Shown here in pieces: positions 24,536 to 38,800 of a DNA stretch of 64,000 bases. Every line of letters begins with the position of its first letter. The stretch's first letter is position 1. The stretch lies in NCBI GenBank assembly GCA_022578965.1, contig MU400594.1, forward strand, positions 1 to 64,000. The letters run 5' to 3'. Under the pieces are notes generated by a model. That model ran no database searches, was not told where the DNA came from, and was given only the letters and a program-made list of their open reading frames with translations. Source of the stretch: Xylaria sp. FL1777. Its lineage: Eukaryota; Ascomycota; Sordariomycetes; Xylariales; Xylariaceae. Made by a program: the position numbers and the translations under genes.

Positions 24536-27500
24536 AATTTTTTGGGAGTTAGAAGGGTATGTTCTTTATTTTATACAGTGTTGTGGTGCATAATGCACGG
24601 AGGATGGCAATACTTATACGGTACAGACGCTATAGATGGCGAGTGATGATTGCTTGTTATAGCTATGTGAGATTTCGCTTTCAGACAATTAGCTGGTGTA
24701 ACAGATAGTAATGCTCCGAGGTTCAACTTTTGAGTTTTATATGTTAATGGATGTTGAGATATGTGTATATATTCACTACATGACATAACTAGCCGGCCTC
24801 AATAGTAATCAGCTATCTGGTAGGTATCTTTAAGTAAGGTCTTATAAGACAAATGCTCTATAATCGCTGAGACATGAGTAGGCTAGTTAAAATACTTGAT
24901 GAAATACTTAAGAGGTAGGATATGATACTGTTCACGGTATATGAATCATATACACCGCTAATCGAAAACACGATGTTTAGACTGACTGCTACTGCTTAGA
25001 TAGCTGAAGTAATTAGTATCTATAGATATTTGATTTCGACATATCATTACCTACTCAATGAGTATTCATGTGTGCTAGGTCTCTGCCTACACATACCAGA
25101 TAAAGATAGATGTAAGTGAAGTGGTAAAGAGCGAGCTGGACTTGATTATGAAATATCATGAGGATGAGGAAACATGGAATGACCTTGCAACATGGGCTAT
25201 TTTAGGTGCCTCAAGGTTCACAAAAAGGAAGGGCTGGAAATTAAAATGTGTGTGCTTGTTTGAGACAATACTTTCACTACATAGTACTGATCTCTGGTTA
25301 GGATGCTAAAGATGATAGGTAGTCCTAGCTGAGCGTGGGCGGGATGATAAAGCGCCTGCTTACCGACATGATAGCCACCTACGTCATTTCGGCAGCTACT
25401 TTTATAAATATACCGGTATAACCAACAGAACCAAGTATGAGACAATACATAGTGAGTGAGTGAGAGAGAGAGCCACAAAAAAAATTTTTTTTTATCGCGT
25501 TGGCCTACATACAAGTTGGCCATAGTAGCGTCTAGGTATAAGCTTCGGAAGATTTCGCGGGCTGATGAAGCACAGGCCGGAAACCACCATAGTCTCAGGT
25601 AGGGAGTTGAGACACCATGCGACCTATAATTTGTACTGGTATACTCACCCTGGCGCTCATCATCCAGCCACATGTGCGACAGAACAATGCGATCGTTACG
25701 GTGAGAATGAAACGAGCTAAGGTGTCCCCAAATGAGATGGCTTGGACGAACACAGCGGTTACCTAGTAACAGCTCACTCACGATGGGCCGATCATGAGCG
25801 ACTCATGGTGAAGGTTGTTTGTACAAAGAGTCTCTTCCCTTTTTTGTTGGGCATAGACCAGGTTATGGTTAGGTAACCCAACAAGGGATCTTGGAGACGA
25901 CAGGGAGAATACACCCCATGTAGCTGAAGTACCGAAGTTCTGCCTAAGAAGCCGGCAAGTACAATAGGTCGCAAGTAGATGAAATAGCTTACTATTGAGA
26001 GGAGTGCATCGTATTATTTTGCGCATACTGCGTCAACCAAGGCAATCTATGCTAGACACAAGGAGAGAGCATGGTAACCAACCCTAGGCACTTACACGTA
26101 ACCTCTCCAGAACATGGTTATAGACTTTTTCATGTACCATATATCGATACAGGATCAGTATATAGTAAACTGACTTTATTTTGTGTAGGTATTAAGTAAT
26201 AGGTGAGAAACCTGACTCACAGAAACATGAGGCTTTCACCGACAGACTCACCTGCAGAAGACGTGGTGAACAGTGAATGGCAACACGAAAGGGGTGGTGG
26301 GGGAGAGCCTACTGCAACGTGGACATCGCTTGATTTGATACGCTGGTCAAATTCGCAGCTGGGATTCGCGGATGCAGGTACAAGTGTCGGTAGGGTAGTA
26401 TTTGCTGGCGGGGCGGGATGGTTTGCAGGAAACCTAACCCGTATATAAGCAGGTATACTATCCAGGTACAGCACGGTAGGTAGTCAGGAAGAAATGTCAG
26501 TGCCTTGCTGTTGTCTACCGCGTGCCTCAGACGATAACCGGTGTTATTGTGATTGGCAATATAGCTTAACCAGAATGATTTGAATGTCGGGTAGCGAATT
26601 GCTGCAGAATGACATTTATCTAATAGATATCTAAAGGATTTCTATTTCCAGATAAAGTCTTCTCCGCAAAATCCCTAGTTCAGTACCATTTATTGCCTTG
26701 GGCGAAATGAGACACCAAAAGGGAGCCAACTATTGACGATGCGTGCTTAACATACCCTGGCTAGTAACCAAAGGCGCCAACGCCGTTGTAAATGGTACCT
26801 ATACTAGGTACCTGACTCGAGTACCTACAGTAGGTAGACTATATATACAGGTCCTGTATATGACCTAAGCCACTCGTTTCATATGAAGACACAATTAGCC
26901 TAAGCTAACAAGAAGCTGAAAATAGTGAGCCAACACTCTCAGGTAAGGCATAACAGAGGCTGTAAAGGCTGCGGCTTTTTGTCAGCACTATCGGAATGCT
27001 GTGCCGTGCGCCATCTATCAGATCAGTCAATTCCCGCCACCACATCACAGGGCAAATCTCATATATGTAGTATAAGTGTAGGTAGGTAGTGTACATGGCC
27101 TCGGTAGCTTTCAAGGGGTTTTGTACAGGAGCATCAACCCAAGAACCGATACCCCTTTGCAAACTATAGGGCCTAGGCATAGAAACGAAGAGAAAGCAGC
27201 TTTGAAGCTAGGTAGAAATGGGTCAGGGTAGCTTGTAATCTCCGGTGGCCCATGCTGTATGCTACTATATGCTGTGTGCCATTGGATACTTGTAAGTAGC
27301 GTACCGCTACCTCTATTAGTCGTGTACCAGTGCCTACTACCCGTCTTAAGCGGGATAGTACCTCTCACTAGCAGATGCTAGGTAGAGGCACCAAGGTACC
27401 TGATCGACATGATGTGATGTACCTAGCGTGGTATTAGGAGGCAGGGTCTACACTACTATAGTTACTTAACTAGGAGGTACCTAGTGACTGGGGAAGCGCC

Positions 27501-28530
27501 CGGGGAACACTGATTTACTTACGCAGTACATAGTTTGTCCTGCGTTTGCTCGCCCTGACTCGAGCCAGCGTTTTACCTCCAAGACAAGCAAGGTACCGGT
27601 AGTGTAAAGGCGCGGTATAACGAGTACTTGGGCACCTGGGTACTGCGCGTGAACAGCTCAGCATCTAACAACGTTCTCATGCCCACGTGCATACCATGGA
27701 CACGTAGCAGGTTACCTGCTACTCAAAAAATGATAGAAACCTGCATTGTAGCAAACACAAAGAAATTTCTTTCACGCGGCAAATTGAGCCGACTAGAATA
27801 AAGGATTAGGAGTAGGTACTTATCCCGTCTCAAAGGGCAACGGTAAATGGAGAGCGAACAAAAGTCGAAATGGTGATGAGCGAATGAAATGCAGCACTGA
27901 AGGCTGACCTGAGAAACGCTAGTCCAGGTAGGGGATGGCGCGGGCTTTGAGACCTATCAGAGCCCTTGTCCGATCTCCTTAGTTAGCCCCCGGCACCAGT
28001 AATTTCGCAATGCAGGCAAGCAAAGGCGAAGGTTCCTTCCCCCAGACGATCGTGGCTGTCAGGTACCCGTGCTGACGCCCCCCTCTGCCCGCTTTTTCCC
28101 TCCCACCCTCGCTCTGTAACGCGCGCGCTCACTTGTATACCTCGTCCACGACATCCACGCTCCCTCTTGGTCTCTCCTTCCCGCCCTCTCTCCCACCCAC
28201 AGACATTCGCTTCTGAAACAGACGGACTTCGTTGGCAAAGTTCTCATCTCACGACTTCTACGACACACTCTCACGACAATTACCTCTTCGATCTTGAATA
28301 CCGAGTATTCAGTCATCCACATTCTCTGCAAATACAGTACCAACCCGACCGATCGCATCGCATCGCATTGCATCGCACGTGTATACACACACACACACCA
28401 ACATCAATTCACTCGTCGCAGACATCGAGGCGCATAAGTCGCATCCCATCATTTCACACCACGAGGAAAGCAAGAAACGAGAACCTATCTCGCGATCCCA
28501 CCAAAACATTCCGACACACCCTTCGTCGCA
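24536..28530. other. 4-kb gene-free stretch and leader of the GPI-like gene
   Basis: No gene is supported. Minus-strand frames at 25218-25781 (187 codons) and 25778-26026 match nothing and read as noise. There are a GAGT/GA microsatellite with an adjacent A/T run at 25454-25493 and several GGTACCTA motifs at 26795-26830, 27395-27401 and 27474-27484. From about 28,080 to 28,530 the sequence becomes C/T-rich with CA and GCATC repeats, typical of a fungal promoter and 5' leader. Confidence 0.5.
28351..28398. repeat. CGCAT pentamer run followed by a CA microsatellite
   Basis: Five imperfect copies of cgcat (28351-28377), then about seven CA dinucleotides (28384-28398), located in the presumed 5' leader 130-180 bp before the start of the GPI-like protein. 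Confidence 0.85.
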
Positions 28531-28875
28531 ATGCAGCTCAAGACCATTGTCGCAGCCGCGCTTCTGCCCTTGTTGGCCGTCGCCGACGACACCTCCACCT
28601 TGACCTCGACCATGACCATGACCAAGTATGTCACCATCTCGAGGGTCGCCACTACAAGCGTCTATTCAAACGCGACTACTTCGTCCTTCCACCCCCTCGG
28701 CACTGGCTATTCTACCGTTGCTACCACGACTGCCGAACAGGGCTCTGGGTCTCCTACCGGCTCTTCGCCTACCGTTAGCCCAACCATTGACAATGGCGGG
28801 AAGAGCGGCGCAGCTTCCTTGAGCGCCTTTGGGTTCGCTGGTGTAGCTGGTATGCTCCTGGCTGCGCTCATGTAA
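28531..28875 (+). CDS. Small Ser/Thr-rich GPI-anchored-like protein
   Basis: A 114-residue single-exon protein that I do not recognise as a named family but whose design is clear. Residues 1-18 (MQLKTIVAAALLPLLAVA) are a signal peptide. The mature part is dominated by Ser and Thr (STLTSTMTMT, TTSSF, TVATTT, Gly-Ser-Pro stretches), fit for O-mannosylation, with one N-glycosylation sequon N-A-T. The C-terminus ends in a hydrophobic tail (AFGFAGVAGMLLAALM) preceded by small residues N-G-G-K-S-G, matching a GPI attachment signal. Probably a short cell-wall or plasma-membrane surface protein. ATG is in the context cgcaATGC after a long C-rich leader. Confidence 0.75.
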   Translation: MQLKTIVAAALLPLLAVADDTSTLTSTMTMTKYVTISRVATTSVYSNATTSSFHPLGTGYSTVATTTAEQGSGSPTGSSPTVSPTIDNGGKSGAASLSAFGFAGVAGMLLAALM

Positions 28876-31183
28876 AGACGATAGTTCACGCTGCCTGGTG
28901 TTGCTGTTCGCTGCAGGAAGCGGACTTTATTGAAGGTTTACGGGGAAGAACCACTGCCCATACCGAACTCGTCGATGCGATCATCATTTCATTCATTTCT
29001 TTTGTCAAAACCAACGTTGCCCGTTTTCAGCGCTGTCAGGTTACAATTACATGCGACGAGACGGACGATCCCACGATATTCCCGAATTACGGCAACGAAT
29101 AGCAACGCTAAACCCCTGCAAAATACCTCTTCCACTTCTGCAAGCTGTGAGCATATGCTCATGGTCCAAATAATCACCATTTGTCGGTCTCAACAACCTT
29201 AAGTTTCAACCCTTCTTAAACACTGTTGAGCGTGTTTGGTGTTATGCAAATTCACCATTAATGTTTCAATGAACCAGCAACACAGACGTTTCACATTCCT
29301 GAGACGGGATATCTTGGGGCAGGATATCCCAATACCTGGCCATGGCTCTCTCAACTTCACCCGTCAACCTATCAGCCACTACTATGCTCTGCTCTTTCAA
29401 TCCACTGCAGTAGCTTAAAGGACTGGTTATCATCTCCCCCCGGGTTACCGTTCACGAATTGATTCGGTGCTGCTGGCTGGTCTTTACTTTCACTTCTAAA
29501 CCCACTTTATTCACCTAGCCCTTGTTACGATGTTCAGCCATGAACAGCATATAAGGGCTAGCGGAGGCACTTTTATCCCTTTGCGCTTTTTACTATACCT
29601 TTTTATGTGCCTTCGCATTGTTAAGATACCCTGTTGTTGAGATACTCGCCGGCCGAGAATGATTTGAGGCTGTCTTGCAATTGAAAGAGGAAACAAACAC
29701 TACTGCGCCGAAAATGAAAGATACATCGTACACTCACAGATTCTGTGAGGGATTTTGTTGGCTTTTGACCACACACTTTTCAATCAACCAATTGTTGGCC
29801 TTCGCCACATTTTTTCATATCTTTCTGAATCGCGGATGAATTTTCTGTTTGTGGATGGAAACCATGAGGCTGGGGGATGAGATCAATGCAATGCACGGTG
29901 TGTGTAGGAGACATAGTAAGAGAGACACAGAGTAGCTGAGTCATATAAATACCATTCACTCAAGTGATGACCATTATGGCCCAAATCCGAAATCGAGTGA
30001 TTGCTATCTGTAGGAGCATCGAGTCGCATCATTTCCTAGAATTTCGTGAAACTCAACCAATAAGTAGTCTTATACCTGATGTTGTGTCCTTTTATCCTCC
30101 TCCGAGAAGTTGCGCTTGTATCCTTTAGCTCTACTTGTCCGATGGTAAGAGTATTAACCTGTCTATATCAGTTTCCCGAGAGATACAAATAAGTTACAAT
30201 AAGCTTCTATCTGAATGCATTTCTCGCCTCCCGAACCTCTCTATTCCTTTCCTTTTTTATTGATAAACATGCTATCTAGCTCACCGCGACAAAGCCACAG
30301 CACACAGACTTACAAGTCTCGTTGTTCCAGACTACACCTCGTCAGGGTTCTTTCCAAATTCGCCGCGGTATAGTCGTAACCTGATGATATAGCGTATTGT
30401 GGTCTCGCAAACAAGAATTCCACCCTCTTTGACGATATTCCCAGTTTCGCTTCCCCGTTTGTCCTATTTTCTCGGGCCTGAATTAGTTCCCTAGGAAATC
30501 CCTCCCAAGACTCTCAAACTCTTGTGAGAAGATTAACTAACTTTTTTGATGGTTGTCGGTTTGGTATAACGGAATAATTACTCATTCCTTATAGGCCAAC
30601 ATATCACTAGTTACAATGTTGGAAGCTATATAGAAAGGTGGTTCACGATATGTAAGTTAGCAGCTATGGTAGCTATCACTTTCTACATGAATCCTTTCCT
30701 CTTTCCTGAGACATTCCGTCGCGCAAAACGACGCCGTTGTTGCGGAATTGACAACAACGGTATTTATGGCCACCAACTCGACACATTCGCTCTTCCTCAC
30801 GGAGACCTATTTTACTACCCATACCGTACTAGCAGCGAGACACGTAGAGTGCTCATGCTGGCTACACATGTCTATACTCTTCGCGACTATTCTATGCTTC
30901 GACTCTGCAAGGCGTTTGAGCTTGCTTCAACGGTGCGGCGGGGAATCCCGGACGGAGGTGTTCCTCACAATTCCAGGCAGGGTGGAATGGCAACGAGACC
31001 TTCCACCCGATCAACACAGTTAATCTTGTCTGGTTATAGATGGTATTCGGCCTCGCTTTTCACCGCGACACCGCGCCGGTTCCACACCCCGTCGATACCC
31101 ATATCTCGCTTCCCACTACTTGATTGTTAACCACTTCCCCTTCTCGCAGGTTTCCACTGCTGGATGGATTAGGTTAGGTTGAC
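28876..31183. other. 2.3 kb between the GPI-like gene and the AIF-like gene
   Basis: 3' untranslated ends of the two convergent genes, otherwise nothing certain. Overlapping frames at 30666-31130 (154 codons) and 30766-31023 (85 codons from an ATG) share a slightly more GC-rich patch, but neither resembles a known protein. Confidence 0.45.
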
Positions 31184-32868
31184 TCACTCATCTCTGGGCA
31201 CAATCCAAGGCTCTGTCTCGCCTTTCGATGGATCAGGATTGCGGAAGATCAGGTTCTTCGTCTGCTCGTGCCGATACCATCACGTCAGAAAGACTCTCCT
31301 ATTATAGATGTGGAGAGGAACCAGCGTGCGGACGCTGTAGCTAACTTACCAGACCTAGCGTCAAGTGGATCGCTGGCGGGCTAACCTCTATCTCGCCGGA
31401 GGGCTCGCGTCCTTCGATCAAGTCGAGGATGTTCTTCGCCACGACCTGTGCCTGCGCCGCCCCAGGACGTGCCGCCTTGTGCGCGCCGCTGTCGGCTATG
31501 TCGCCGACGGCGAAGAGGTGCGGGTACTTCGGGTCTTGGAGCTGCAGTGTTGACCGTACGCGGACGAATCCGTTGGTAGGGTTGACGAGGGAGTTGTCTG
31601 ACGACGCTGGGAGCGTCGAGAGAAATTGTGTGTTGGGCGTCTGCCCCGTTGCTGGGATCACGACGTCGGCCTCGAGCGTGCGGCCGTTCTGGAGAGATAT
31701 TGTGATGGGCTGCCCTGATGCTGGATCTGATTGAAACTCGTCTACTGGGATGTTGACTCGGGACCCGAGCACGAGTCTGTGAGCACAGGAATTAGATAGT
31801 CAGATCTAGAAGTAGCTGCTGGCTGTCTATATATGGTTATGCTTGATACTTACTTCACGCCTAGTTCCTGACATCTTGCCTTGATGATGTCGCTCAGCTT
31901 GCTGTGGTATAGCGGCATCAGCTGGTCCCGGGAGTGAACTAGTGTGATCTCCTTGTCGGGATATATTTCCTTGAGATCCGTCGCCACTGCAATGCTTTTA
32001 AATTAGTCATCGCCGTTTATAGTATGATCCGAGGGCGTTTCAAAACTCGGAAGACTCGTGTACTCCTGGTTCTGGCCTGGCAGGATGCCGTTGTCCTCTA
32101 GAAGCCACTAAAGCGAGGAGATAAGTCCGAGGAGTACTTACTCTGAACACCTACGGCACCACCACCAATAATGGCGACCGACTTGGCATCCTTGAGCCGC
32201 TTCTGGTAGCCCTGCAAGTATTTTACAGAGAGCGGCTTCTCGTCATCTTGCATGGTACCGGGTGCCCGCAATTTGGTACCCGTGGCCATGACTAGATAGT
32301 CGTAAGGGATCTCGCGCACGCCCTGCCAGTCCCGGTCGAGGACTACGCGGTCTTCGTGTAAGGCAGAGACCTTCGCTCTGACGACATGATGTCGTTCTGG
32401 GCTGGGTGCCGCGGCGAAAGTACCAGAGTATGGAATGAAAGCCTTGTGTTCGTACGAAGGTATGATAGCGAACCGCGGCTGTTCTCATTCATTGTCGGGT
32501 TAGTTATGCTGACTACTAAGATGTTCTAGTCTATATGTCGCAGATATCCGTGAGCGGAATTATACAACTTACGAAGGCGAATAGATGGTGGAAATGACTA
32601 TGCGGTTCAATGAGGAGAACCTATACTATTCATGAGTAAACGCCATGTTGGATTTTGGGAGGGTTGATGAACAACGCCCTGTCACTTACACGATGGGTTG
32701 CCGGCAAGAGATTGGCGAGTCCTTGAGTGGTGGTCTTAAAGTAGCAAATGTTAGCACAGATAGATCTAAATGCTTAGGAAAGAGCAGGAAATATAAACAT
32801 CCGGATTGACTAACCACACCGACATAAGACCCTCCAACGACAATTATATTCCTCAAGCTAGTGGCCAT
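31184..32868 (-). CDS. AIF/FSP1-like FAD-dependent NAD(P)H oxidoreductase
   Basis: A flavoprotein of the AMID/AIFM2 (FSP1)-like group of pyridine-nucleotide disulfide oxidoreductases, which pass electrons from NAD(P)H to quinones. Seven minus-strand exons: 32868-32815, 32734-32690, 32620-32573, 32478-32142, 31986-31854, 31776-31350 and 31261-31184, giving 373 residues, the usual size. The N-terminal FAD dinucleotide fold is I-V-V-G-G-S-Y-V-G (residues 9-17). ATGT at 114-117 is the flavin-contact motif. I-I-G-G-G-A-V-G-V (152-160) is the NAD(P)H fold. P-A-T-G-Q-T-P-N (247-254) and F-A-V-G-D-I-A-D (294-301) close the FAD site. No obvious presequence or membrane segment is present. The first three exons are very short (54, 45 and 48 nt). 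Substrate and location are inferred from the family only. Confidence 0.93.
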
Positions 32869-35800
32869 ATTTCCTTTCGCGTTGTGTACGTAGGTAGTCC
32901 ACCAAGATCTCACCAAGTTCAACTTTACAACAGCAACTTCGAGCTAATGTATGAGCCCTTTCCTATAACTCTTATGAACAAAGTAATGGTCAGAATCTTC
33001 TGCGAAATACCCCTTTATATCTAATGTAGATATTACATATAGAATCCTGGGCTCGGATCTGATAAGCAGAGCAGTTAAACCCGAGCGCCGCTGTCGGTTG
33101 CCGTCTCGGAGCATTATTTCGCCCAGGTACTCTCGGGTACCTACACTCATTAACGACGCCTTTTGTTACTACCAAGTACTATCCTTCGACCTCCGTTAAT
33201 GCCGAGATTAGATCCGCTCATGACTCAATTTTTATCAGATCGCTTACGCTTTTCTCATTGGTCAGCTTATATCTCATCTAAGCTCATTCTGTCTACTGCG
33301 TAGGCTTGATCTACTGTAGTGAGACGCTTGTCTAACTTAGCGAAAATATTATATAATCATGACTGCGATGCTGATTCATGAGAGTTGGTAATTATGGTAT
33401 CTATGCATAGGTAATCTTTTATGACCATAAGTCATGTTAGTGAGCTAGACTTATGAAGTAAATTAATGACTTACTTTATATTTGTACCTAATAAGACTGA
33501 AACTAGAGAATTACGCAGTAGATAGCCTTACGACGCGTGGCGTCTGCTTACGAGTACTGAACTGGTGTTACATCTATGAGTATGATCCGGTAATCTCAGG
33601 TAAGCAAAACGAAATTGGCTGCGACATATTATTCTCGCAATGTATGTAGATCGGTTAGACATGCTGGGATCGGATTAACGTGCTATCATGCTCATTGATC
33701 CCACGTGTATTTATGAGATCCCTAGCCTCAAATACTACCAGAAGGTTATAAGATCACGTGTACTAAATGACGCGCCCGATCAAACCTCGAATCTCCCTTT
33801 TTCGTATCATGTCTCGTCGACGGATAATGACCTGACCAGAAGGGATTGGCAAATATAACAGTGGACTGTGTCCGTGTCTAGGTCTTAAAGGGAACTTGAG
33901 AAATTGGTAGAGTGCGATGGCACTAGATCGATGCATCAAAGTTTTGAGTAGTATACCTGTAGAAACGCGTTAATAAACATTTCATTAAGAACTCTCTTAT
34001 ATAATATGAATTGCTTGACCTACCTACGCTGATGGAATATAGCGGAGCTTGAGTATCATGAATCTCTTATTCGAATCATAGAAGGAGCTAGGATACAGAA
34101 GATGCGTTGTGAGAAGCACATACTTACGGAACGCTACCAAGTTACCTAATGATAAATAATGTAATGACGATCCTTCGAAATTTTAATGACTTAGGACGTG
34201 AAATCAATGACTGCCAGATACGCTAGGAATATGTCGAACGTTGCAATGTTCACCCGCCCGGTTCATCGTCGCCGGCCCAAAATATTTGAGAATCGGCGGA
34301 GCTGCCATGGCAAGCCATGATTGACTCTGGGGACATGTAATACGTTACAAATAATACTCTGTAAGAACACTTGGTGTGAGGATAGGGTTGCTCAAGATAA
34401 TACTCGTGAGATGGGATACATTATATTTATCAATCCCGATGACATGTTGTGAAACGGTTAAGTATGCCGACATAATAGGGATTGATGTATACTAAATCTA
34501 TCTCATTATATACACTAATGTGTTCATGATGTCTTGCGCTTTCTCTAAAAGCCCTTCTGTAAATGAAAAATGAAACGCTCGAAGTAGGTGTTTGGAGTTC
34601 TTATTATTCAGGATGTATCTTATCACATGTTACGGCACAACGGAGTTTCTGTAGAGCTTTGCTTCAAAATATGTTACTATTAACTAAATGATATTAATAT
34701 TATTTAGTGACTATGTAGACATGAAGAAGACCTTAGTGTAATGTTCCGAGAGTAACGTCTCTTGTAACTGAGTGAGATGTCGGAGACCCCGGCCGGGTAT
34801 TTATGATGCCGCCATCATAGTAACGGCTTGCAGCACCTGTCTTACATATTATCCTAGACTGACTGGTGAAATAGTCTTACGAACCTGTTGTGATCGACTC
34901 TCACGATATCATGTCACAGAGATGTAATAGTCCTTGACTCAGTGAGACAGGCAGTGAACACGACATTAGTGGTGATTGCTTATGGCCTTAGAGGTTCCGC
35001 GTGTCTACGTGATTGTACATCTCAAGTTTAGCATCGAGAGGTCAGTCATCGGCCTACTATGCCGCACATCCACCTCGATATCACAAAGCTTGTGTGTCTC
35101 CATTGTCATGAGATATAAGAGCAGACAACCCCCACACTTAGCTATAAACCCCACAACTAATGCCGTCGATCTCTCCTTGTTGGATTCGGTGGATCTATCG
35201 TATGCCTGTACCCGGTCTACTCTGTATTGTTTATACAGGATTGCTCATCGCTGACACATGATCATCTGACACGGACTATCTGTGGCCGAAGGTAGCACCG
35301 TCTTCAGCTTGTACAGCTGTCCAACGTGGGGTCTCACTAGCTCGTACGCACATTCAAGTCTTCATGGTGCAGTCTGAGGGAGGCCATCAAGCAGCACCAC
35401 AACAGTGGCCTCGACGGCAGAGTATGACGAGGGCGGAAACTGGTCAGAATGCTCGCACGTCCTGCCAGGTAGACATTTGCATGGTGGCACAGGGCACATT
35501 GAACGACAACAACACAAGCCGGGAGTTCAGTCCGACGGTAAGCGGTTGGTTTATCATGAGAGCGCAAAGCAGCAACCGCATCTCCCGACGGGTGGCCGTC
35601 CCCTTTCCCCCACTGGCCAACGACGGAAATCGGCAACCGGCAAGCACACAAACGACGGTATATAAGAGGACAAGAGACGGGGACAGAGAGAGGGTAGAAT
35701 CAGGTTAATTCATGGACTAACGTAGGCTAGCACTGGCTTCCAGAACAACAGAACCAGACGACGGATGACCTAAAAGGAGCAAATCCCGAGTTTTTACTCG

Positions 35801-38800
35801 CATGAAGGCTTTAACGGCGTGTCATCGTAATGCTGCATTGCCCGCATGATTTTGACGCAGCCTTGACACAAAGACAGAGGCTAGTATCGGCAAAGTTTCC
35901 TTTGTTGTGTGGACGCATAAACTAAACAGACTGAGAAGAGGCACTTTCGGTAGGTATACACACACATATGCACGACCCTCGGCCCCGTCGCTTCGATGCT
36001 GTTGGGGTCCCCCCTAACCGTCTGCCGCATGGCACGGACGCTGGCAGCGCATTCACGGCTCTACCCCACCGTTTCAGATTGTTCCTCTTCGAAGTCTACG
36101 CGGGGACTAGTAAAAAAACAATAATAGCGAAATGCTAGAGATATTAGCTCAGGTCATTTATGTTCTTGGCAGGACTGTTTCTTTGGATGGCCGGGCTCCC
36201 GCCTAATTGTTAGGAAAAGCACAGGCGCAGCGAAGGAACCCGGTAGCACTTTAATTGAATTGATCATCGGCCCTGGCCTCTGGGCTGGTCTCGCGATCTT
36301 AGCTTGTGAGCCCGTGGCGGCTTCATGCAGATGCGCTTATCCTTCTCATGCTCTGCCGTGCCGCGTTGGCGCTGGCGCTGTCATATTGCAGCGACGATGA
36401 GGTATATAGCCCCGTGGAAGCCTGCGGTGGGAACATGGCAGTACAAACGTACCCCAACATCCCTAGGCCCGTACGCGCGTGTGGTGTTTATTGTTCATCC
36501 GTGCGTAGGGTAGGTAGGGAGGTCGGTAGGTATGTTGTCCTGTATTGAAGTAGAGGCCAACGAAAACACGTCGCATCCGTCACACGCATGTCGTCGCGGC
36601 GTACTCTGGAACAGCCTGCGCGCCCGTTATGTAAGTAAGCAAGCAGACAAGCAAGCAAGTAGTAAGTGCCTGGCTGCAGTGCACCCGTCCGTGCCAAGAG
36701 GGAAAAAGTAGGACGCGCCAATGGGTATGCATGTAGCCCAGGCAGAGAAAAAAATTGCGACCCTTAGTCTACCCTATCATGTCCATTGCGCACGGTCGAC
36801 GGTCAGGTAGCTGGGTAAAGCACTACTAATGTATGTAGTCAGATAGCAAGCAGGATACCTATCACATATGTCGTGCCATCATATTTCGTCCTGCATGTGA
36901 GCATATACGCAGCACTTAGGTAATGTAATCGCAAGATGGAATACTTATGAGTGTACAGCTGCATGCACGCAGGCGAACAATCCGCCGCCGCTGCGGCGGC
37001 AGCTGCCCGTTGATCGATCAAGGGCTGGCTTTCTTTGGGGATTGAGAGAGAGGATAGAGAAAATAGAGAGGATAGAGAGGGGAGATGGGGAGAGGGGAAT
37101 GCGCTCTTTCTCCAAGCCTGGAAGCCCGTCGGCATAGCCGGCCTGTATTGTTGATTCGTTGCTGCCAGGGACGTTTGGTTAAGCGACCGGAAAAGCCAAT
37201 GGGCGAGGAATGATCCAGCATGAAAGAACTTGGAGAAGAGCTTGGAATATCGGTAGATGCGCACCTTGCAAGGGATACAGGATGATCACGCACGTGACTT
37301 ATGTGCTCGACGGCTTACGATAATATGAATTGCTCTATACGCAGTAGATCTAATATGAATCTCGGTTACGAATCAAATGTGCCCGAATATGTATAATATG
37401 TAGGTATACATACCGTGAGGCATATGAAAAGGACGACGGGAAGCTCCGGCACCTGACCTCTTGAAACGAGGCATCTCTTGCCTTGCCTTGCCTTAGAGCG
37501 GTGCACCATTGGGGTATCTGGCCTGATCGTTGCATCATTTCTCGACCAGCATATCCCCGGACTCTCATTGGTTCGAACTATAGCTTCCTGGAGGGTTACT
37601 GTTTTCCGCATCGTTACTGTATCTTGATCTCGGCTTCTACATCATACGCATGAGCGCAATGTCATCGCCGTTCGTGGCTCAATGTACACCAGATAGGAAA
37701 CACCGGGATGTACAGGGAACCAGAAAGACAGGGTTTCGGGATGAATCACCGCTCTGTCTATCTAACCCAGGTATCAATACTACCGATCAGTACCGGTCTT
37801 GTCTTGTGAGTCCCAGAGCAGAAGCAGATAAACCAGGTACCGTCATCTCGAGACCAAGACCCATACATACCCGTGGGACCCGCACTCGTCCGTCGATCAT
37901 TTCAAGGGACGGGGGCTTGACACTGGTACTGCTGTTGGTGGGACGGACGGTCCGGAAGCGAGTGCGACGCTGAAAAACGTTTGCGTGGGCCAATGGCCTC
38001 CCTAGGTTGGCGCGCTTATAGCGGGATCGTTGCTTTTCCTGTTTTTCTGAATTCACGCTCGACCAGTTGGAATCGCGCGTTCCATGAGGAGCCGTCACCC
38101 GGTTTTACTACACGGGCTGACTAGTCTGAGGGAATAAAGCGAAATACCGAGACAAACATGGACCATAGCGTAGACGCGCTATACGCGTCCAACATAGGAG
38201 GATCGAGAAGGGGGGCTATTGGCAGAGGTATTAGGTGATGCGGTGACATGACCGCGGTTTAGTCCACCAGTTCGCTCAGGGCTGGCTGTCGGCTTGCTGC
38301 AAGGTAATCAGACTCAACGGCAGCGTGAATGGGGCAAGCCGTGATGGTCCACTGGCAAATTAGAGTGCGCGCCCATGTATGTTATCCATTTACAACTATA
38401 CGTAGAGGCTGCTCTCGGGAGATTCGTTTCCTCGCTCATCTTGAGCTACGTGATAGATCGCAGATGCAAAATTGGATGTCCTCCATTGGACTGATATTGC
38501 CCAAATATATGCGGCCGACATGACGGTGACATCCATGGACTGTGACCTCCACGAATTGGCGGGCGACCTCCAGGCTGCGATACCCATGAATGCAACCCAG
38601 GTATCTCTCACCTACAGTAAGTACGTCGCCTGATTGCAACGAGTGCTTGTCGAGCGCAGTACGATCCCTACTCGTGTTATGTCTGTCGTACTGCATCGCA
38701 CTTCTGCTGCACGCAGCCGCTCAATAGATGGCCTGGTTTCTAGAATTCTTTTTGGGCTATCAATACTAGCCCACCGTGGCTCACCGAATGTTCGGCATGT

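Noticed and set aside
25218..25781. 187-codon minus frame
   Set aside because: Long but compositionally odd and unmatched; overlaps GA and A/T runs.
30666..31130. Overlapping 154- and 85-codon + frames
   Set aside because: Neither resembles a known protein and the two compete for the same DNA; evidence too thin for a gene call.
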